Assembly (NCBI GenBank): GCA_013368375.1 | Contig: JAACJP010000002.1 | Coordinates: 1,488,001-1,552,000, forward strand | Direction: 5' to 3' | Length of the DNA stretch: 64,000 bases | Origin: Tricholomella constricta | Lineage: Eukaryota; Basidiomycota; Agaricomycetes; Agaricales; Lyophyllaceae | Part shown: positions 22,001 to 34,476 of the stretch, in pieces | Numbering within the stretch: the stretch's first letter is position 1 | Layout of the letters: every line of letters starts with the position of its first letter | The notes under the pieces: generated by a model | The model's input: only the letters and a program-made list of their open reading frames with translations | Told to the model about the DNA's origin: nothing | Database searches by the model: none | Translations under genes and position numbers: made by a program

Positions 22001-24713
22001 TCACAGAGCATCAAAGTTGATGTGATGGGACGCCCTTCTGCGCTCAAGCTCGTCCTCGCGCTAGACCCCATATTCATAAGCAAACGCATGCAAATCAAGG
22101 CACACCCAAAAAAGCTCCACGCACCTTCTCGTTCAGATGCAGGACGAACACGATGATAGCCAGCAATGCCGTCCCGGCAACAACAGTCACCGTCACCCAC
22201 GGAATCCACTCCCCAGGTCGCAGGAACAGCTGACGTTTCCAGGCCTCGCCCTCATTTACAGAAGGCAGGATGACGACCTTGGAATTCGGAATCACGCCCT
22301 CCATGTCGATGTAGTGTTCCTTGGCGTGGACGGTGGAACCAACAAACAGGTTCTCGATATAGTTGTTTGTGCGCCCGAGGCCGAAGAACGAATAGGGCGT
22401 CTGGAGGGCGTGGTAGGATGTCTGCGGGAGTTGCCCGACTGGAGATTTGCGAGAGTCAGGCTGAGATGCAATTAAGATGTGATCGGGGGTGACTATACCT
22501 TGCGCGGCAGAACGATGCCCCGCGGTGTCGAGGACTGTGTACTTGTATGACGCACCAGAATAGCTCACCCCGAAAGGCTGCAAAAGTACAAACGTCAGTT
22601 CTTCACCAAATGGAGACATGACTGAGTGATTGTTCACATGGTAACGGTCTGAGCTGTTCGGCGGATAACACCATCCATTATCGCAAGCGCCGTTCAATAC
22701 TAAATTTTGCAAATCAATAAATGGAGGCCACGATGTGATTGAAAATGCCGAGGGGACGCACCGATGGCTTTCATGAAGAAGGCATCATAGTAAAAGTTGT
22801 TCTGCACAAAAATTATATGTCCATGACCAGCCTCTCCAGTCCTTTGTACCATGATATCCAAAGTTCCCTAAAGACATATGGTCAAACTCAATGCAAGCAG
22901 ATTATTCATCGACAACAACTCACATCTTCATCCAGATCTAAAAACGACACAGCTCTGGCGTCTTTCACAGACTTTAGCGGGTCAGCTCCCTTCTTTGCCA
23001 CATCCCAACCTCTTCTCCCGGCTCCATTTTTTGAACATCCAACAACGCCAGCAGCACATGGTACAGAATAGACGAGACTCGGTGAGCGGTCTTTCCCTGA
23101 CGCAGTAATAAGCAAGAGGTCAGGGAACCCGTCAAGGTTGGCATCGCCGAGCTTGATGGCAAGTGGGATTGGAGGTGTATATGTCGTATCCAACGCAAGC
23201 AGGGATGGCGATTCGGGGTACAGTGCTGAGAGGGGGAAGCGGACGAACAGCTGTGGGCATCATTTCAGACCAACAAAAATCGAAACGGTCAAAGCTCACA
23301 AACCTCGTTATCAGGCGCGTCGGTCAGATTAAATTTGAAATTCGGGTCCACAGTGCACAAATCATTATGCGGCCTACATGTCCGGACACCTTTCGTGATT
23401 CCGGATTCTGTGGATGATGAACAGAGCTTGAGCTGCTGGTTGTATGCGATGTTGATGAAACAGTCGGAGCCCAGTCCTGTCGATGCTGATACACTGGAAC
23501 AAGTTGTGAACACCATATCAATGGTGCCATCTCGATCTGGATGAAAAGCATCAGGAATGGGTGATTGTTGATACGCAGTAGATCTTTCGCACCCATGTCA
23601 GCAAAGGATACTGTTTGGAAGCCAGAAGGCAGCGTCCCTTCTTGAGCCAGAGAGAAACCATCCGCCTTGTTGTTCACCCATATCTGGAACGACTTTCCGC
23701 CTCTGCCATCATCACACACAATGAACACGTCTGGGGACATGTTTTAGCTGCACGTCGTCAAGTGGCTGTGTGAAAGATGCCAGTACCTGCGAGGCAGTCC
23801 CCGTTAAGATCAACCACCGCATTACTGTGAGGGTTTGCTAGTGTACATTGGGGTCCGTGAAAGGCGGGGGTGATGCTGGAAAGTTCATTAGTGAGGATCA
23901 GGGAAAAGAAGGTTTGAGCGCACATATCGAATAACGGGGAATTCGGCTGAGAACTATTCCACACATTTTGCCAGAGCTGGAGGGGGGCTCTGGAATTACC
24001 TCTAGAAGAAGGTGTAATTCCGAGGAGGTCGATTTTCATGTCACCATCCGCGTCAATTGATATAGGTTGCGAAAGGGTGGAAGGAGGGACGGTTATTGGG
24101 TTATGGACATCTATCGGGCAAATGTCATTCTTTGCCTTGTTTTAAGATAGTACACGCTTACCAAAGCCACCGGTCAGGGATGCGGGGTATAGGATCATGT
24201 CCAATTGGTCCTTGCTTTGGGATTCACTCATAACAAGCAAATCCAGCTTTCCCGTGTGGGTGAAATCGCCTGGAACGACATTTTGGACCCGGCGAGGATG
24301 GCGGAAGGAAGTTGATTCTCGGAACGCGAAGTCAGCTGGTTGGATAAGTCACAACAGCATTCACGGGGTCAAAGCGAGTTCATAATAGGGATCAGCCTTA
24401 CCATGACTCCAATGGCGAACGGAAATCGTCTGTTGGTCCGCGCCTAATAGAAGGACATCCAGGCTTGGTACATTGTGTTACAGAAAAGCCGAGTAATTAG
24501 AACATAATAAGCTCACAATTGGTCTCCATTGAAGTCACCAAACGCAACTATTCGATCATCGCCATCCAAGCCCATCGACCCCGCGTCTATCAGAGCGTTT
24601 CCAGTAAACCTTTTCGGTGGAAATGGCCAGATCGCAACCGTAGGCGTGACGAGACATGCCGCGAGATACACGACTGCACAGATTTTGCGTCGTTTCGGGT
24701 AACGAGAGTACAT
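22001..24713 (-). CDS. FG-GAP repeat membrane protein, ITFG1/TIP family
   Basis: Thirteen exons encode 675 residues; introns are 22061-22124, 22439-22498, 22578-22637, 22700-22761, 22868-22923, 23251-23303, 23537-23592, 23731-23786, 23876-23923, 24111-24161, 24336-24401 and 24464-24516. A signal peptide (VVYLAACLVTPTVAIWPF) leads the protein. FG-GAP/VCBS blades with calcium-binding DxDxDG-type loops follow: GDFNGDQ, DADGDMKIDLLG, DLNGDC, DRDGTIDMV and GDANLDGFPDLLL. The C-terminal part has GVSYSGASYKYTVLD, SYFGLGRTNNYIENLF-like sequence (here SFFGLGRTNNYIENLFVGS) and one membrane helix near 625-650, then a short basic tail ending HHINFDAL. This is the layout of metazoan T-cell immunomodulatory protein (ITFG1), a type I membrane protein. 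The last exon was chosen because it restores that tail. Its role in fungi is not established. Confidence 0.9.
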
Positions 24714-25100
24714 CCCTAAGGCATGTGCAGGGCTAAGTGCACCCGCAAAGATCGTGAAAAGTGAAGCTGAGTGAAGGGAGACGCCGACGACTGCTGCTGG
24801 AGTCGTGTCTGTTTACAGATGTTTAGATTCGAAGGAGCAGTTTATTCCTGACCATCATCATTGCAATCCGAACGACTGCCGCTATTTATTTCTTTCATCT
24901 GTGCCACTCCATCATGGAAGCTGTCCCATCTAGAAGTACATCAGTGCACCGCCAGACAGAATCATGATGAGCCTAGCTTATAAGTATTCGTGAATGGTCG
25001 ACGCGAGAGTCTCCACACATCCAACGACGGTAGCGGACAGGTACGGTACACTAGCGGCCTAACATTCCATGCTAATTATTGAACTAATAGGACATCTGGT
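24714..25100. other. divergent intergenic region
   Basis: A 387-bp region between the ITFG1-like gene and the next plus-strand gene. It should contain both promoters. No motif stands out. Confidence 0.35.
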
Positions 25101-26092
25101 ATGCGTCCTCACCGCGAATTACCCCAGAAGCCATTGCAGAAGCCAGTCTTACGGATACAAACACATGCTTCCACGCCGAAAGTTCCAAGGAAGGTTAACA
25201 AAAACCTGCGGCGAAGGTTCAAAAGCTTCTTATCTCGCATGTTCAGGACAGGCAAGTATGCAAAACGGGCCAAGCCAGAACTTACCGGCACGAAAAAGCC
25301 TATGATCTACGTCTTCTCGCCGGCGGACATGGATGTTTCCATTGCCGTCAGCTTGGGCAGAGATATAGAGTTCTCCACCACATATCCCATTGTACCAATA
25401 CGAATGCGTCATCCGACCGGGGAAAAGATACAGTGGGACGTTCACACAGGCTCAAGTGGGACATTGGTTGAGCGTGAGAGTGGCTTAGAGCTCTCTGCGT
25501 TGTTTTGGGAGGCAAAGTGAGTTTACATCTTCATGGTCGTTGACGGTCTTAACGTTATACTCTTGCTATTCCGCAGCCTTGGTCCAAAGAACCCAGTACT
25601 CTCGAAATCTCTCCCCAATCCAAATATTGGGAACTGGGGCCTTTCTGATTCAGATTCTGTCGTCTTGCGTGTCGATGAAATAACGAGGTATCTCGAAAAA
25701 GCGTTGATGAGCCTTGGCCTTCACAAAGAGGCGAGGACATCTTTTATAACGTACGCAATGGTTATAGTGCTCTTCGGATCCCCGTTGATCATCGCGACAG
25801 GTTCTGGTTGCCATCTTTCCTGAATCACAAATACATAGCATTGCGCTTTATCCCCCAGGCAGAGTATTCCAGGATCGCACCGTTGGAAATCACCCCAAAA
25901 CCTGATGTGATTACGCGGGTATTCATGCTATTTAAAGGCATTCGAGATCCCAAGGCCTGGCCGTCTGCTCGGAAACGGGTTCTCGATGATATGTCTCGGT
26001 GGGCAGATATAGTTGGCGTCGATCTGGCTGCTGTTGCCAACAAAGACCTTTCGCGAGTGTTAGAGTGGGGTGCGATGGAGATTGCGTCCTAG
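25101..26092 (+). CDS. conserved hypothetical protein
   Basis: Three exons (introns 25517-25576 and 25751-25800) encode 293 residues. The first 60 residues are basic. The next part reads as a beta-rich domain: IYVFSPADMDVSIAVSLGRD, YPIVPIRMRHPTGEKIQWDV and LELSALFWEANLGPKNP. Near residue 185 the protein has YLEKALMSLGLHKEARTSFI, then FWLPSFLNHKYIALRFIPQ, and ends in a helical stretch. I cannot assign a family name, though the conserved aromatic and charged pattern in the C-terminal half looks like a real fold. There is no signal peptide or membrane helix. Both splice sites are consensus and keep frame. Confidence 0.65.
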
Positions 26093-27080
26093 GATTGTTC
26101 TGTCGATCATTTCTGGGCTTTTCGGGAAGCCCGTATGTATGTACACACATTCTCTTGTTTGACTCAAAAAGAATATATATTCAATGGCTTTATCCTACCA
26201 AGCTGACTCGATGGTTGCCGCGTCATCCTCTTCCTTGACATTGGCAGTCGGGTACTAGTTGTCAGCAGCGCTAGTCATCATGCTTTACCGATGCACCGGG
26301 TACAGCCCATTCAATCTCCATCTGGGTATACGTGTCCAATCTATTTTAATGGCCGTCTTCAGGACTACCAAGCCAAACCCATTTCATCTCCTGTAGATAG
26401 ACTGAAGCGGCCCGTCCGTCCTAATGATGTCGAGGATGATTATTGCCTTTTCTCCGAGGTTGGACAACATAACACCACATAAAGGGAATGGATGAATCCT
26501 GCAGGAATGATGTCATGTCATTTTGCCCGAGCTCCGGATCGCTATCAAGCGCTAAGCTGCCGTGTTGACTTCAACTCCGGACGAGAACGATAACATGAGA
26601 ACAGATCATCCAATCTCGAAGATACCGACGAAAAGCATATATCAGCTGTTAGCCTTCGGAAAATGTCCTTGTGACGTTCTTATACCGTCTCTGCAGATCA
26701 AATAATCAGTAGTTCTGATCCACTTGGCACTGACATTCTTACTTACCTTCTCGCCGGCCACCCGATACGCCCTGTGATCTCCTGGCCAGTCCCAGTCGAC
26801 ATTACATATACTTCTGGCTCGGCAGCCTGACTAACTTACATGCAAACGGCGTCAATATCCCGCTGTGTGATCGTCTGCCATACTCCGATGTCTCGCCATG
26901 CCCCAGCTCGTACGGAGGAACTATCCCGGCCGCCCTAGCCGGAGACCTTCGAGCATATAAAATACATTCTCGCAGGACATGGTTTCTCCAGTCAAACGAC
27001 TCTTCTGCTTCTTCACCTTCTCAGCCTCTTAGTCGTCCTTTTCCTCCTACACCCCTCGCGATCCATCTTTACTCGCCGAA
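26093..27080. other. intergenic region upstream of cerato-platanin
   Basis: The 988 bp include the promoter of the cerato-platanin gene. Apart from the TATA box at 26956 and pyrimidine-rich leader sequence near 27000-27060, I see no supported feature. Short open frames are not called. Confidence 0.35.
26956..26963 (+). promoter_or_regulatory. TATA box of the cerato-platanin gene
   Basis: TATAAAAT lies 118 bp before the start codon, followed by a C/T-rich stretch typical of strongly expressed fungal genes. The match is visible; use as a core promoter is inferred. Confidence 0.55.
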
Positions 27081-27512
27081 ATGAAGTTCTCCGCCATCCT
27101 CGCTCCCCTCGCCCTCCTCCCCTCCATGGCCCTGGCCGTCACCCTCTCGTACGACCCCACATACGACAATTCGCAGGGATCCCTTACCACCGTCGCCTGC
27201 TCCGACGGTCCGAACGGCCTCATCACCGCAGGCTTCAAAACATTCGGCGCCCTCCCCAAGTTCCCCTACATCGGCGGTGCCGCCGCTGTCGAGGGCTGGA
27301 ACTCAGCCAACTGCGGGACATGCTGGCAGCTCACGTACACCAACACAAAGGGCGTGAAGAAGTCGATCAACGTCCTTGCGGTTGACCATGCGAATGCAGG
27401 GTTCAACATCGCGTTGGCGGCGATGAACGATTTGACGGGCGGACAGGCTATACAGCTCGGGCGTATTGATGTTGCGTCGACGAAAGTCGCTTCATCGGTG
27501 TGTGGATTGTAA
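27081..27512 (+). CDS. cerato-platanin family secreted protein
   Basis: A single exon encodes 143 residues. A signal peptide (MKFSAILAPLALLPSMALA) is followed by VTLSYDPTYDNSQGSLTTVA, the standard start of mature cerato-platanins. Four cysteines occur in the family contexts VACSDG, SANCGTCW and SVCGL and should form two disulfides. The segment GTCWQLTYTN and the late INVLAVDHANAGFNIAL also match. These small double-psi beta-barrel proteins are secreted or wall-bound, bind chitin oligomers and loosen or coat cell walls; in plant-associated fungi they can trigger host defence. Length is normal and no residue looks lost. It is flanked upstream by a TATA box. The gene lacks introns. Confidence 0.95.
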   Translation: MKFSAILAPLALLPSMALAVTLSYDPTYDNSQGSLTTVACSDGPNGLITAGFKTFGALPKFPYIGGAAAVEGWNSANCGTCWQLTYTNTKGVKKSINVLAVDHANAGFNIALAAMNDLTGGQAIQLGRIDVASTKVASSVCGL

Positions 27513-27991
27513 AATCACATGTGGTAAGTATTTTCCGCACCTTCCGTTTTGGCCGTTCGTGCTAATTTTCGACCGTGACGGTTGCAGGAATGTATTTGGA
27601 GGCTTCGCGAATGTTGGACTTTGTGTGTGATGACATTATAACGGACTCGCATGGACTACTTGCATAACACACGGACAATTAGCTTGCGCAGGGATGTGCA
27701 CGATGTTTTTGGTACACACCTCACTGTAAATATTGCTTTCCTTTTCGAAGTAAATACTTGGTGTCATTTGTAACATATTGGGAAGCGGTGACCACTCCCC
27801 GAATGATGATAGTGCGGTCATACGAGAAAGAACATTTGGAAAAGTCGAGCTTCATCTTCCGGGAAACAGCCTGAAATTCTGGTCCCAAAGGACTCGTACG
27901 TTACAGTATGACACCAAAGACTTTGGGAGCGACCTAGATCAATGGGACCAAAGAGCAGTATTTCTTCAAGATAAAGTAACAAGAAAACGAA
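27513..27991. other. convergent 3' flanks
   Basis: This 479-bp region lies between the cerato-platanin gene and the facing ABC transporter gene. It should contain both 3' untranslated regions. No gene was found. Confidence 0.35.
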
Positions 27992-30900
27992 TCACCGGCG
28001 TTCCCTGACCTTCAGCCAGACCACGCCAATCACCCCAACCCCAAAGCCCGCAATGAACGCAAACAGCACCAAAACATCGCGGTAATAATTGTTCGAGCCA
28101 AACCCAAACAGCTGATCACCAAGAACAGTCAGACAAGTTTGCCAAAAAGCTATTTGCAGGAGGAGAAGCTTACCAGGTTCATAATCAGACTGGCGGACAC
28201 GCTGACGGGCACGCCCTGTAGGGTATCTTCGATCAAGAGGCCCGAGCCGACCTCATTGACGGCTAGGGCTTCGAGGGTATATTTGAGGGGACACAACCAC
28301 TGCAGCCAGCGAAGGACTGGGGGGATGGCGTTCAGGTGGACGAAGAATCCGGCGAACGTCATTTGGTACAGCGCAGATAAGGCCGAGAGCAGGATTGCGA
28401 TGCCACCGTTGTGGAACAGGGTACCAAGAAGGAAATTCTGGTAGGGGCGAAAAGGAAAGATGAATTAGCGTGTCTGGATTTTGAGTCGATGAAGAAAACG
28501 CACGAAAAGCGTCATTGCTAATGAATAGAGTACAAGGATAAAGAGGAACTTGAAGAAGTGGGCCGCATCGGGGGCGAGGCCCGCCATCCAATACGTGCTT
28601 GGGTATAGGAGTCAGTATTTGTATATATAAAAGAGGAACACCTCTCACATGGTAGAGACGATGATAGTTGGTATAATTCGCAGCGGCACGACATCAAAAA
28701 TGAACCGCGACAGCAACCACGACGTTGGGCTTGAAAAAAAAAGCCGTCAGTGACAAGATTGACCAATAAAAGCTTCAACGCACCTATAGTACATACTCGA
28801 TCGTTCACGAAGGAAAAGGGGACGGGCTTCAACCACGTTGTACAACGCGCTTAGCGACGAGAACGCGACCAGCGCACCCTGTTGGGCAAGAATCCGAGCA
28901 TTGCCTAAAGACCTGAGGACGCTTATAGAACTTTCACTTACGAGGAAGAATAGACACCCAACCCGGGATTGGAATCCCGCGATAGTGGTATCCGTTTTGA
29001 AGTAGAGTCCACCTTTAATGATTGTTAAGTCACTGGCGATTTGTATAGGTTACCGAAAGCTCTCACCGCAGAATACACCTAGAATCGAAGACACGACGAC
29101 ATGAGTGAAAAACAACGTCTTGTCTCTGATGGCGGAGGGTATTGCATCAGACTTGTAGAGTAGAGTGAATGTAAACATGCAGATTTTACCTTCGCAAGAT
29201 TTTCCATTCTCGCCCAGCAAGCACCTGAAGTTGGGTGAGGAACGTGGTGGCATAACTAAGCCGTTTCCGCGATGCAGTCATAACACCCTTTCGTGAAGTA
29301 AGAGCAGGACCGGAGACAGAAATCACTTCCGCCGGAGAAGATGTCAGATCACGCGGCTTCTCAGAAACTTCACCGTTGCTGCCGCCTGTATGACCATTGC
29401 CGTTGGCTAGAGTCTGATCTTTTTCGCTGACTTGGAAAAGCGATACATGAGGATCACTGGCGACCTCGAGAAGGTAATCGGCGACGTTGTAGCCTTGGGG
29501 GCAAGCAGGCACCACGCCAGGTGCAACCCTCGCAAAGTAATCGGACGGTGCAAAGAGACCTGGCCCGGAGTATAATGCGCGACCGTGTGACAAAAGAAGG
29601 ATTGAGTCAAAGGACTGATAGAGCTGAGAGCTAGATGTTGCATTCGCAAGTAAAGGAACGCCTCAAAGAAAGATGATAGCGATGACCTACCTAGGTTGAT
29701 GGATAGATGCGATGACGGGGATAGGATTCACAGGATCGTGTGCGATATCACGAAGGACCTTAGCCACACGAGATGCAGACACTGAATCAAGTCCTGGAAC
29801 GATGAAAAGCCATCACCAGACGTCGTGATACGTCAAGCTCAGATTAGACCCACCAGAGGTTGGCTCATCTAAGATGAGAACGTCGGGACGTGATATCAGT
29901 TCCAGTCCGATGCTGACCCTCCTCATTTCTCCTCCGCTGATGCCTCTTGCCTTGCCTCCACCCACATCGCCATTGTAACCGATGCGGACATCCTTGAGTG
30001 ATGAGATGCCTAGCTTGGACATGAGTTCGTCCACCAGTTCGCGCTTCTCGATATCCTGGACATTTTCCGGAAGGCGCAGACGAGCAGCAAAAAGCAATGC
30101 CTCATAAACGGTGAGGGTGGGCGGCAGAACGTCCTGCTGAGGAACAAAGCCGATTTTTGGGACAACGGTATCCGCTGAACCACCCCTGGTCGGGAACTTA
30201 ACGTTTCCAAGAGTAACGCCAGACTTGCTTTTTCCGGCAAGAATTTCCACAAGGGTTGTCTTGCCTGCACCTATGGAGCATGGAACGTTAAGTGGTTGAA
30301 CCGATTTCAGGATGAATTGAAGGGAACATACCACTGGGACCCAGAATGGCCATCATTTGACCGGCCTGTAATGTTCCGGATACATTGTCCAAGACAACCT
30401 TATCATCGTTCAGGTTCGTCCCCCCTCGACGCCTGCGTAATGCGCCCGAAATGCCTGCCCTCGACGAACCGGGTACAGAGTAACTGATCTCATCCCATTC
30501 TACGCCAACTTGAATACCTCCGTTGTCGCTTGACTTTGCCAGTCGAGCCTTCTTTTGCTTGAGGCACCCCAATAGGAGGAAAACCAACGCGAAGAACACC
30601 AGCGCGCCAACAACTACTAATCCAGCAATCACTCCTCCTTCGAGAGGTTTGCCACCGTCTTCGCCCAAATCAGTATCCGTGACGTTTCCACCATGATCGA
30701 TGACGCTTTGTCGGACACATTCTCCGAAGGAGCAGCCGTTTAAGGTGAGCCCAGAGGGAGGGAATAAGCTTCGAAGAACCTCCTGGTTAAAGTGACAAGT
30801 GGCGGTGCTAGTTAAGCTATCGACGGCATCGCAGTCGATGCTTAGCGAGCCACTCAGGCCGTTGATGGTCTTGGTCAAAGTGGTGGAAGGAACGCCTCCG

Positions 30901-31631
30901 CAGAATGTTGTCCCTTCGCGGCATGTACAGCGAAGATTTTGACACTCCCAACTCGCGGTGGAGCCACCGTTTCCAAGAGTTTGGGTACATGAATCGGCCT
31001 GGCAATAGAATTGCTCGACGCCGGCATAGAAAAGCTGGGCATAGACGGTTCCTGCTGAACCGAACGCAGTTACATTGGGGATCGGTGTAAGAGAGGGTTG
31101 CAAGGTGCGAATGATGTTGAGAGTGGAGTCGAGGGGGTAGATAGCTTGTAAGGTGGGATTCTGGATCAGGGTTAACAGCGCTCGAGGAGCAAGAAGATGG
31201 GGACATACATTTACTCGACAGCTCATTTGGCTTCCAGCCCATACTCGTGGAGAGGTATTACATACTATGGTATCGTTCTGACCACCTTGCGATCCCGAGA
31301 TAACATCTGGGGTGGTGGGTGCTTTGCCTGACGCCGAGAACGCACTTTGACAAGCACCCGAGGTCTGGCAGACATTACACGCCGTTCCAATCCAGCCTTG
31401 TTCGCAGCTGCAACCAGCTTCTGTGATGTTTGCAAAGGAGTTGGAGTTATTGGGAGTTAAAGGACGCTGGGATCCCTGGAATATATTGCCTCCACACGCT
31501 ATCTGTGAGCAAGTAGGACCGCCAAAACCCGTAGGACAAGAGCAGCTGGAACCATTTTGAGAACCGTAGTTTTCACAAGTTTGAGCCATAGCAAGTGTAG
31601 CGAGCAGTAAAGGGTACCAAAAGCCCAGCAT
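27992..31631 (-). CDS. ABCG-type half transporter, ADP1-like
   Basis: Twelve exons encode 998 residues; introns are 28112-28173, 28438-28503, 28598-28648, 28730-28783, 28879-28941, 29013-29066, 29126-29189, 29631-29690, 29794-29853, 30271-30331 and 31161-31208. A signal peptide (MLGFWYPLLLATLAMAQ) leads a cysteine-rich extracellular region with EGF-like CSCPTGFGGPTCSQIACGG and CSCEQGWIGTACNVC. One membrane helix near 325-350 precedes the nucleotide-binding domain: Walker A GPSGAGKTTL near 416, signature ISGGEMRRVSIG, Walker B LILDEPTSGLDS and H-loop HQPSSQ. Six membrane helices fill the last 270 residues. The order of long Cys-rich N-terminus, helix, NBD and membrane domain matches yeast Adp1. 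Substrate is unknown. The 48-nt intron at 31161 has no stop and may be retained in frame. Confidence 0.92.
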
Positions 31632-32016
31632 TGCTCCTTTATAGGATGTCGTCTCCTATCTGGAGTCTGGACGCTCTACGGATTGCAATGAATGCGCACT
31701 AAAGCATCGACTTGACGTCTTGTCGTCGACAGAATGACAGGAAATATTCACAAAGCGAGCAAGCCTGCGCGAAAGGGTGGTTTCTTAATATCATGCCGCT
31801 CCGCACGTCGTTCGATTTTGTTGACGGATGGAATCAAATCGCCCAAATCGGGAAGTAACCCCTTTTGTCCAGCAGCCACGTGGCTTGCCTCCCTGAGTCA
31901 GCATGCGCATTAACCAAAAGCCTTCCAGACCTGGACCGACACCTTCCGGCTTTGCAAACGTCCTGGTCGAGTGCAATTTTCTCCCAATTACTCCCCTAAT
32001 ACAATAATAATCCAAA
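31632..32016. other. divergent intergenic region
   Basis: The 385 bp between the ABC transporter and COX17 start codons should hold both promoters. No distinct motif was identified. Confidence 0.35.
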
Positions 32017-32370
32017 ATGTTCGGAAAGGTATGCATTGTTTTCTCATCTGTCACTCAAAGATTTACCCAGTTTGATGCAGATTTCTTCTCTTTGGTCTTC
32101 CCCCGAACCCGAGAAGCCCTACGACCCGACGAACCCAAAAATGAATCCTCTCAACCCCGAGGGCTTGAAACCGTGCGCTATGACCACTCAGAAAGGTACC
32201 GTGATGATTGCTTACATTCTATCGCATATAGATGTTGCGCCTGCCCCCAGACAAAGTCTGCCCGGGATGACTGCTTTCTAAAATTCGATCCGGAAGTAGC
32301 CAACGAGAAGTGCAAAGACGTTGTACAGAGCCATTTGGCTTGCATGCGGGCGCTGGGGTTCAAGATTTGA
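32017..32370 (+). CDS. COX17: Cox17 mitochondrial copper chaperone
   Basis: Three exons (introns 32029-32080 and 32173-32231) encode 80 residues. The C-terminal half has the full Cox17 signature: KPCCACPQTKSARDDC, with the CC pair that binds copper, then twin Cx9C cysteines ending HLACMRALGFKI. Cox17 sits in the mitochondrial intermembrane space, enters through the Mia40 oxidative pathway and hands Cu(I) to Sco1 and Cox11 for cytochrome oxidase. The first exon holds only four codons. The second donor was set at 32173 because it joins K-P directly to C-C-A-C-P. Length is typical. Confidence 0.95.
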   Translation: MFGKVCIVFSSVTQRFTQFDADFFSLVFPRTREALRPDEPKNESSQPRGLETVRYDHSERYRDDCLHSIAYRCCACPQTKSARDDCFLKFDPEVANEKCKDVVQSHLACMRALGFKI

Positions 32371-33053
32371 GTTGCCTCCTCCCTCAAATGTTGATACCGA
32401 TCGGAAGCTCTACGTCTTGAGGTGGCCAACATCATGGAAATAATGTCCATTAATAATGTGTACGATCCCTTTATTTATATCCCGCTACTCAGTCACTTTA
32501 GAATGTAGAACATATCTAGAACTCGTTGGTACCTGTACCCTGCCTACCAATGTCAGATTGAGGAAACCTCGTGGTATCGGCGCCTTGTTCATCACCTGTG
32601 TGCATTCGTTGGGCAAACCTCATAATCCAACCCAAGCCTGACCAGCTTTTTGGCATTCCACTCAAGAATAAAACCTCGTCTCAGTGGAACTTTCCTGTTA
32701 TCCGGTTCTTTGAGATTCTATGTCTTGCTCACCAGTGACATGATTGTGGCAGGTCCTTCTAACACCTCAGACAGGACGACGGTCACAGGAGCCCCCTCTT
32801 TCGTGATGAGTTATTCAATTCAATTCCGATGGGAATTTTCTTGCTGAATATGGAGATTTTTTGGCCGTCGACTTTCCTTATCGCACCGTGTTCTCAGAAG
32901 CTTACTCGAGCGTGCAACGCGTCGTGACAGGAGATTGGGTCATCCCTTACTGTTGGTTTCTGGTCTCGAACCTATTAGAGGGCTTCCATTGCTTTAAATT
33001 CTACCTGACGGTTTTTTTTGGAAACTGAAATCCCCTTCGCCTTCTCAGCATGG
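32371..33053. other. intergenic region, nothing supported
   Basis: The 683 bp downstream of COX17 hold no frame with domain or splice support. The region is slightly AT-rich compared with coding parts. Confidence 0.3.
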
Positions 33054-33495
33054 ATGAGGCTCGAGAGTATGTGGGGCCTTCTTCGCCTCCCAACGCGAGA
33101 TCGTTGCCACGCGCTTCGTGGCCTTTCCAAACGAGACAACCCTTCAAGAAGAAAAGCCAAACAATCCACTGCGACCCAAAGGAGTGGAGATGAATCGATC
33201 CATGACCCAGGAAGAGAGACCTTGCAGCTGCGGGGTATGGACGTCTCGAAGCGCATAAGGTCAGTGTCAGCTCCTCAGTCGTCGGATCCGCTTATGTTGA
33301 TATTCAGGAGCACCGTCTTCCCTTCGCAGGCTGAAGGATGATGTACACACCTCAGTGAATACCAGGGACCCTGCTTGCCCTTTCGGAGCCGAAAGAGGCC
33401 AACTTCGCGTGCAGCGCGATGGGCGAAATATCTTGACCCCACCTCACAAGGAATCTGCGGCGACAAAGGTGAGGACTCTATCTAATCATCAGTGA
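33054..33495 (+). CDS. possible small two-exon gene
   Basis: A frame starting at ATG 33054 joins across an intron at 33260-33329 (GTCAGT to TTCGCAG) to give 123 residues. The second exon reads LKDDVHTSVNTRDPACPFGA and ends after a stretch of charged residues. There is no known domain, signal peptide or membrane helix. Support is only the frame-preserving splice junction, so it could be chance or a decayed gene. A longer frame extends upstream only through a non-ATG start. Confidence 0.22.
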
Positions 33496-34377
33496 CATTG
33501 GAAGTTCTTCGAATTCGATTGATCAATGACAATGTCCAACCTCCTTCTAATGATCGTCGGTGTCCTGAAGAAAACGTCCTTCTTGGCTTGAATTTCAAAG
33601 TATATCTCTAATTCCCCGTATCGAGATGGTTTTTGACAGCAAGATGATAGTTTAAATTTGAAGTAACTTCCAGGAAATATATCTTAGTGGAATCCTGATC
33701 TTAGGGGTTTCCACCAAGCGAGCTGCGCCACACAGAAGGCCGGGGGTGCGTGAATCTCTGTCGTATTTCGTTTATCGGTGCCTAATAGCTTGTCCTGTTC
33801 TCTCACTCCAGTTCCCTGCGCCTCTTTGAGTCCTGATTTGTTCAGCAGTAAAGGACAAGTTACTACGGCCTCTAAACAAATCGACTGCGCTCGCCTACGG
33901 CACAGTCTATCTTCGACTATCTTCCTATTTTCATAATTCAATGTTTTGATGCATGGTTTTTGCTCTGTGCTCTAGCTCACCCTTCCTACAATGTCTTTGC
34001 AGTGAAAGCCAATTTGTCTTTCCCGTTCGGCCCGCGTGTCATCAGCAACAAATGGAATTTTGTGGGTATCCTAGCAGGAGCTTGTATTGGGATGTTCAAC
34101 GTCCCCTCCATACCATGTCCGTAGTCGGGGGATCTTTCCGCCTCTCGCGGCTGTATTGGTCCATCCCCACTACTTCGGTTACTGCTCCTCGTCTGGGCAT
34201 CCCTGCGCGTCGTGTTGCTTCGCAAGTTAATGAAGCATTCGAGAGTCAAAGATATCAAGGGCCTCTTGATGTGTGAGCGCCAGAAACTCTGGTTTCATTG
34301 CAATCTTGAAGGCTTATTGGCGCTTTTCCAGTCCCAAAACTATGATGTAACTTGATAATGAAAGGGGGGTTTTTGGA
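33496..34377. other. intergenic region, nothing supported
   Basis: About 880 bp show no supported gene. It leads into the duplicated flank that starts at 34378. Confidence 0.3.
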
Positions 34378-34476
34378 GCAAGTTGCCTGATGAGAGTGCG
34401 CAGGATGACAGGTGTGGATGTAGAGGTCGTCCTGCCATATTGAGTGCTTGTGAGGGTAGGCAAGAATGTATCGTGA
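34378..34476. repeat. paralogous copy of the retrotransposon insertion site
   Basis: The stretch starting GCAAGTTGCCTGATGAGAGT resembles 36123-36175 on the left of the Ty3 nest. From about 34426 (GGTCGTCCTGCCATATTGAG) it resembles 47260-47313 on the right. In this copy the two halves are joined without an insertion, so it shows what the target looked like before the element landed. Confidence 0.85.

Noticed and set aside
21820..22209. Minus-strand frame containing the 75-bp unit twice as a repeat protein
   Set aside because: The unit is 25 codons so the frame stays open by chance; it overlaps the last exons and intron of the ITFG1-like gene in another frame.
33018..33053. Extension of the weak gene upstream of 33054
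   Set aside because: It begins with TTG and adds no recognisable sequence.
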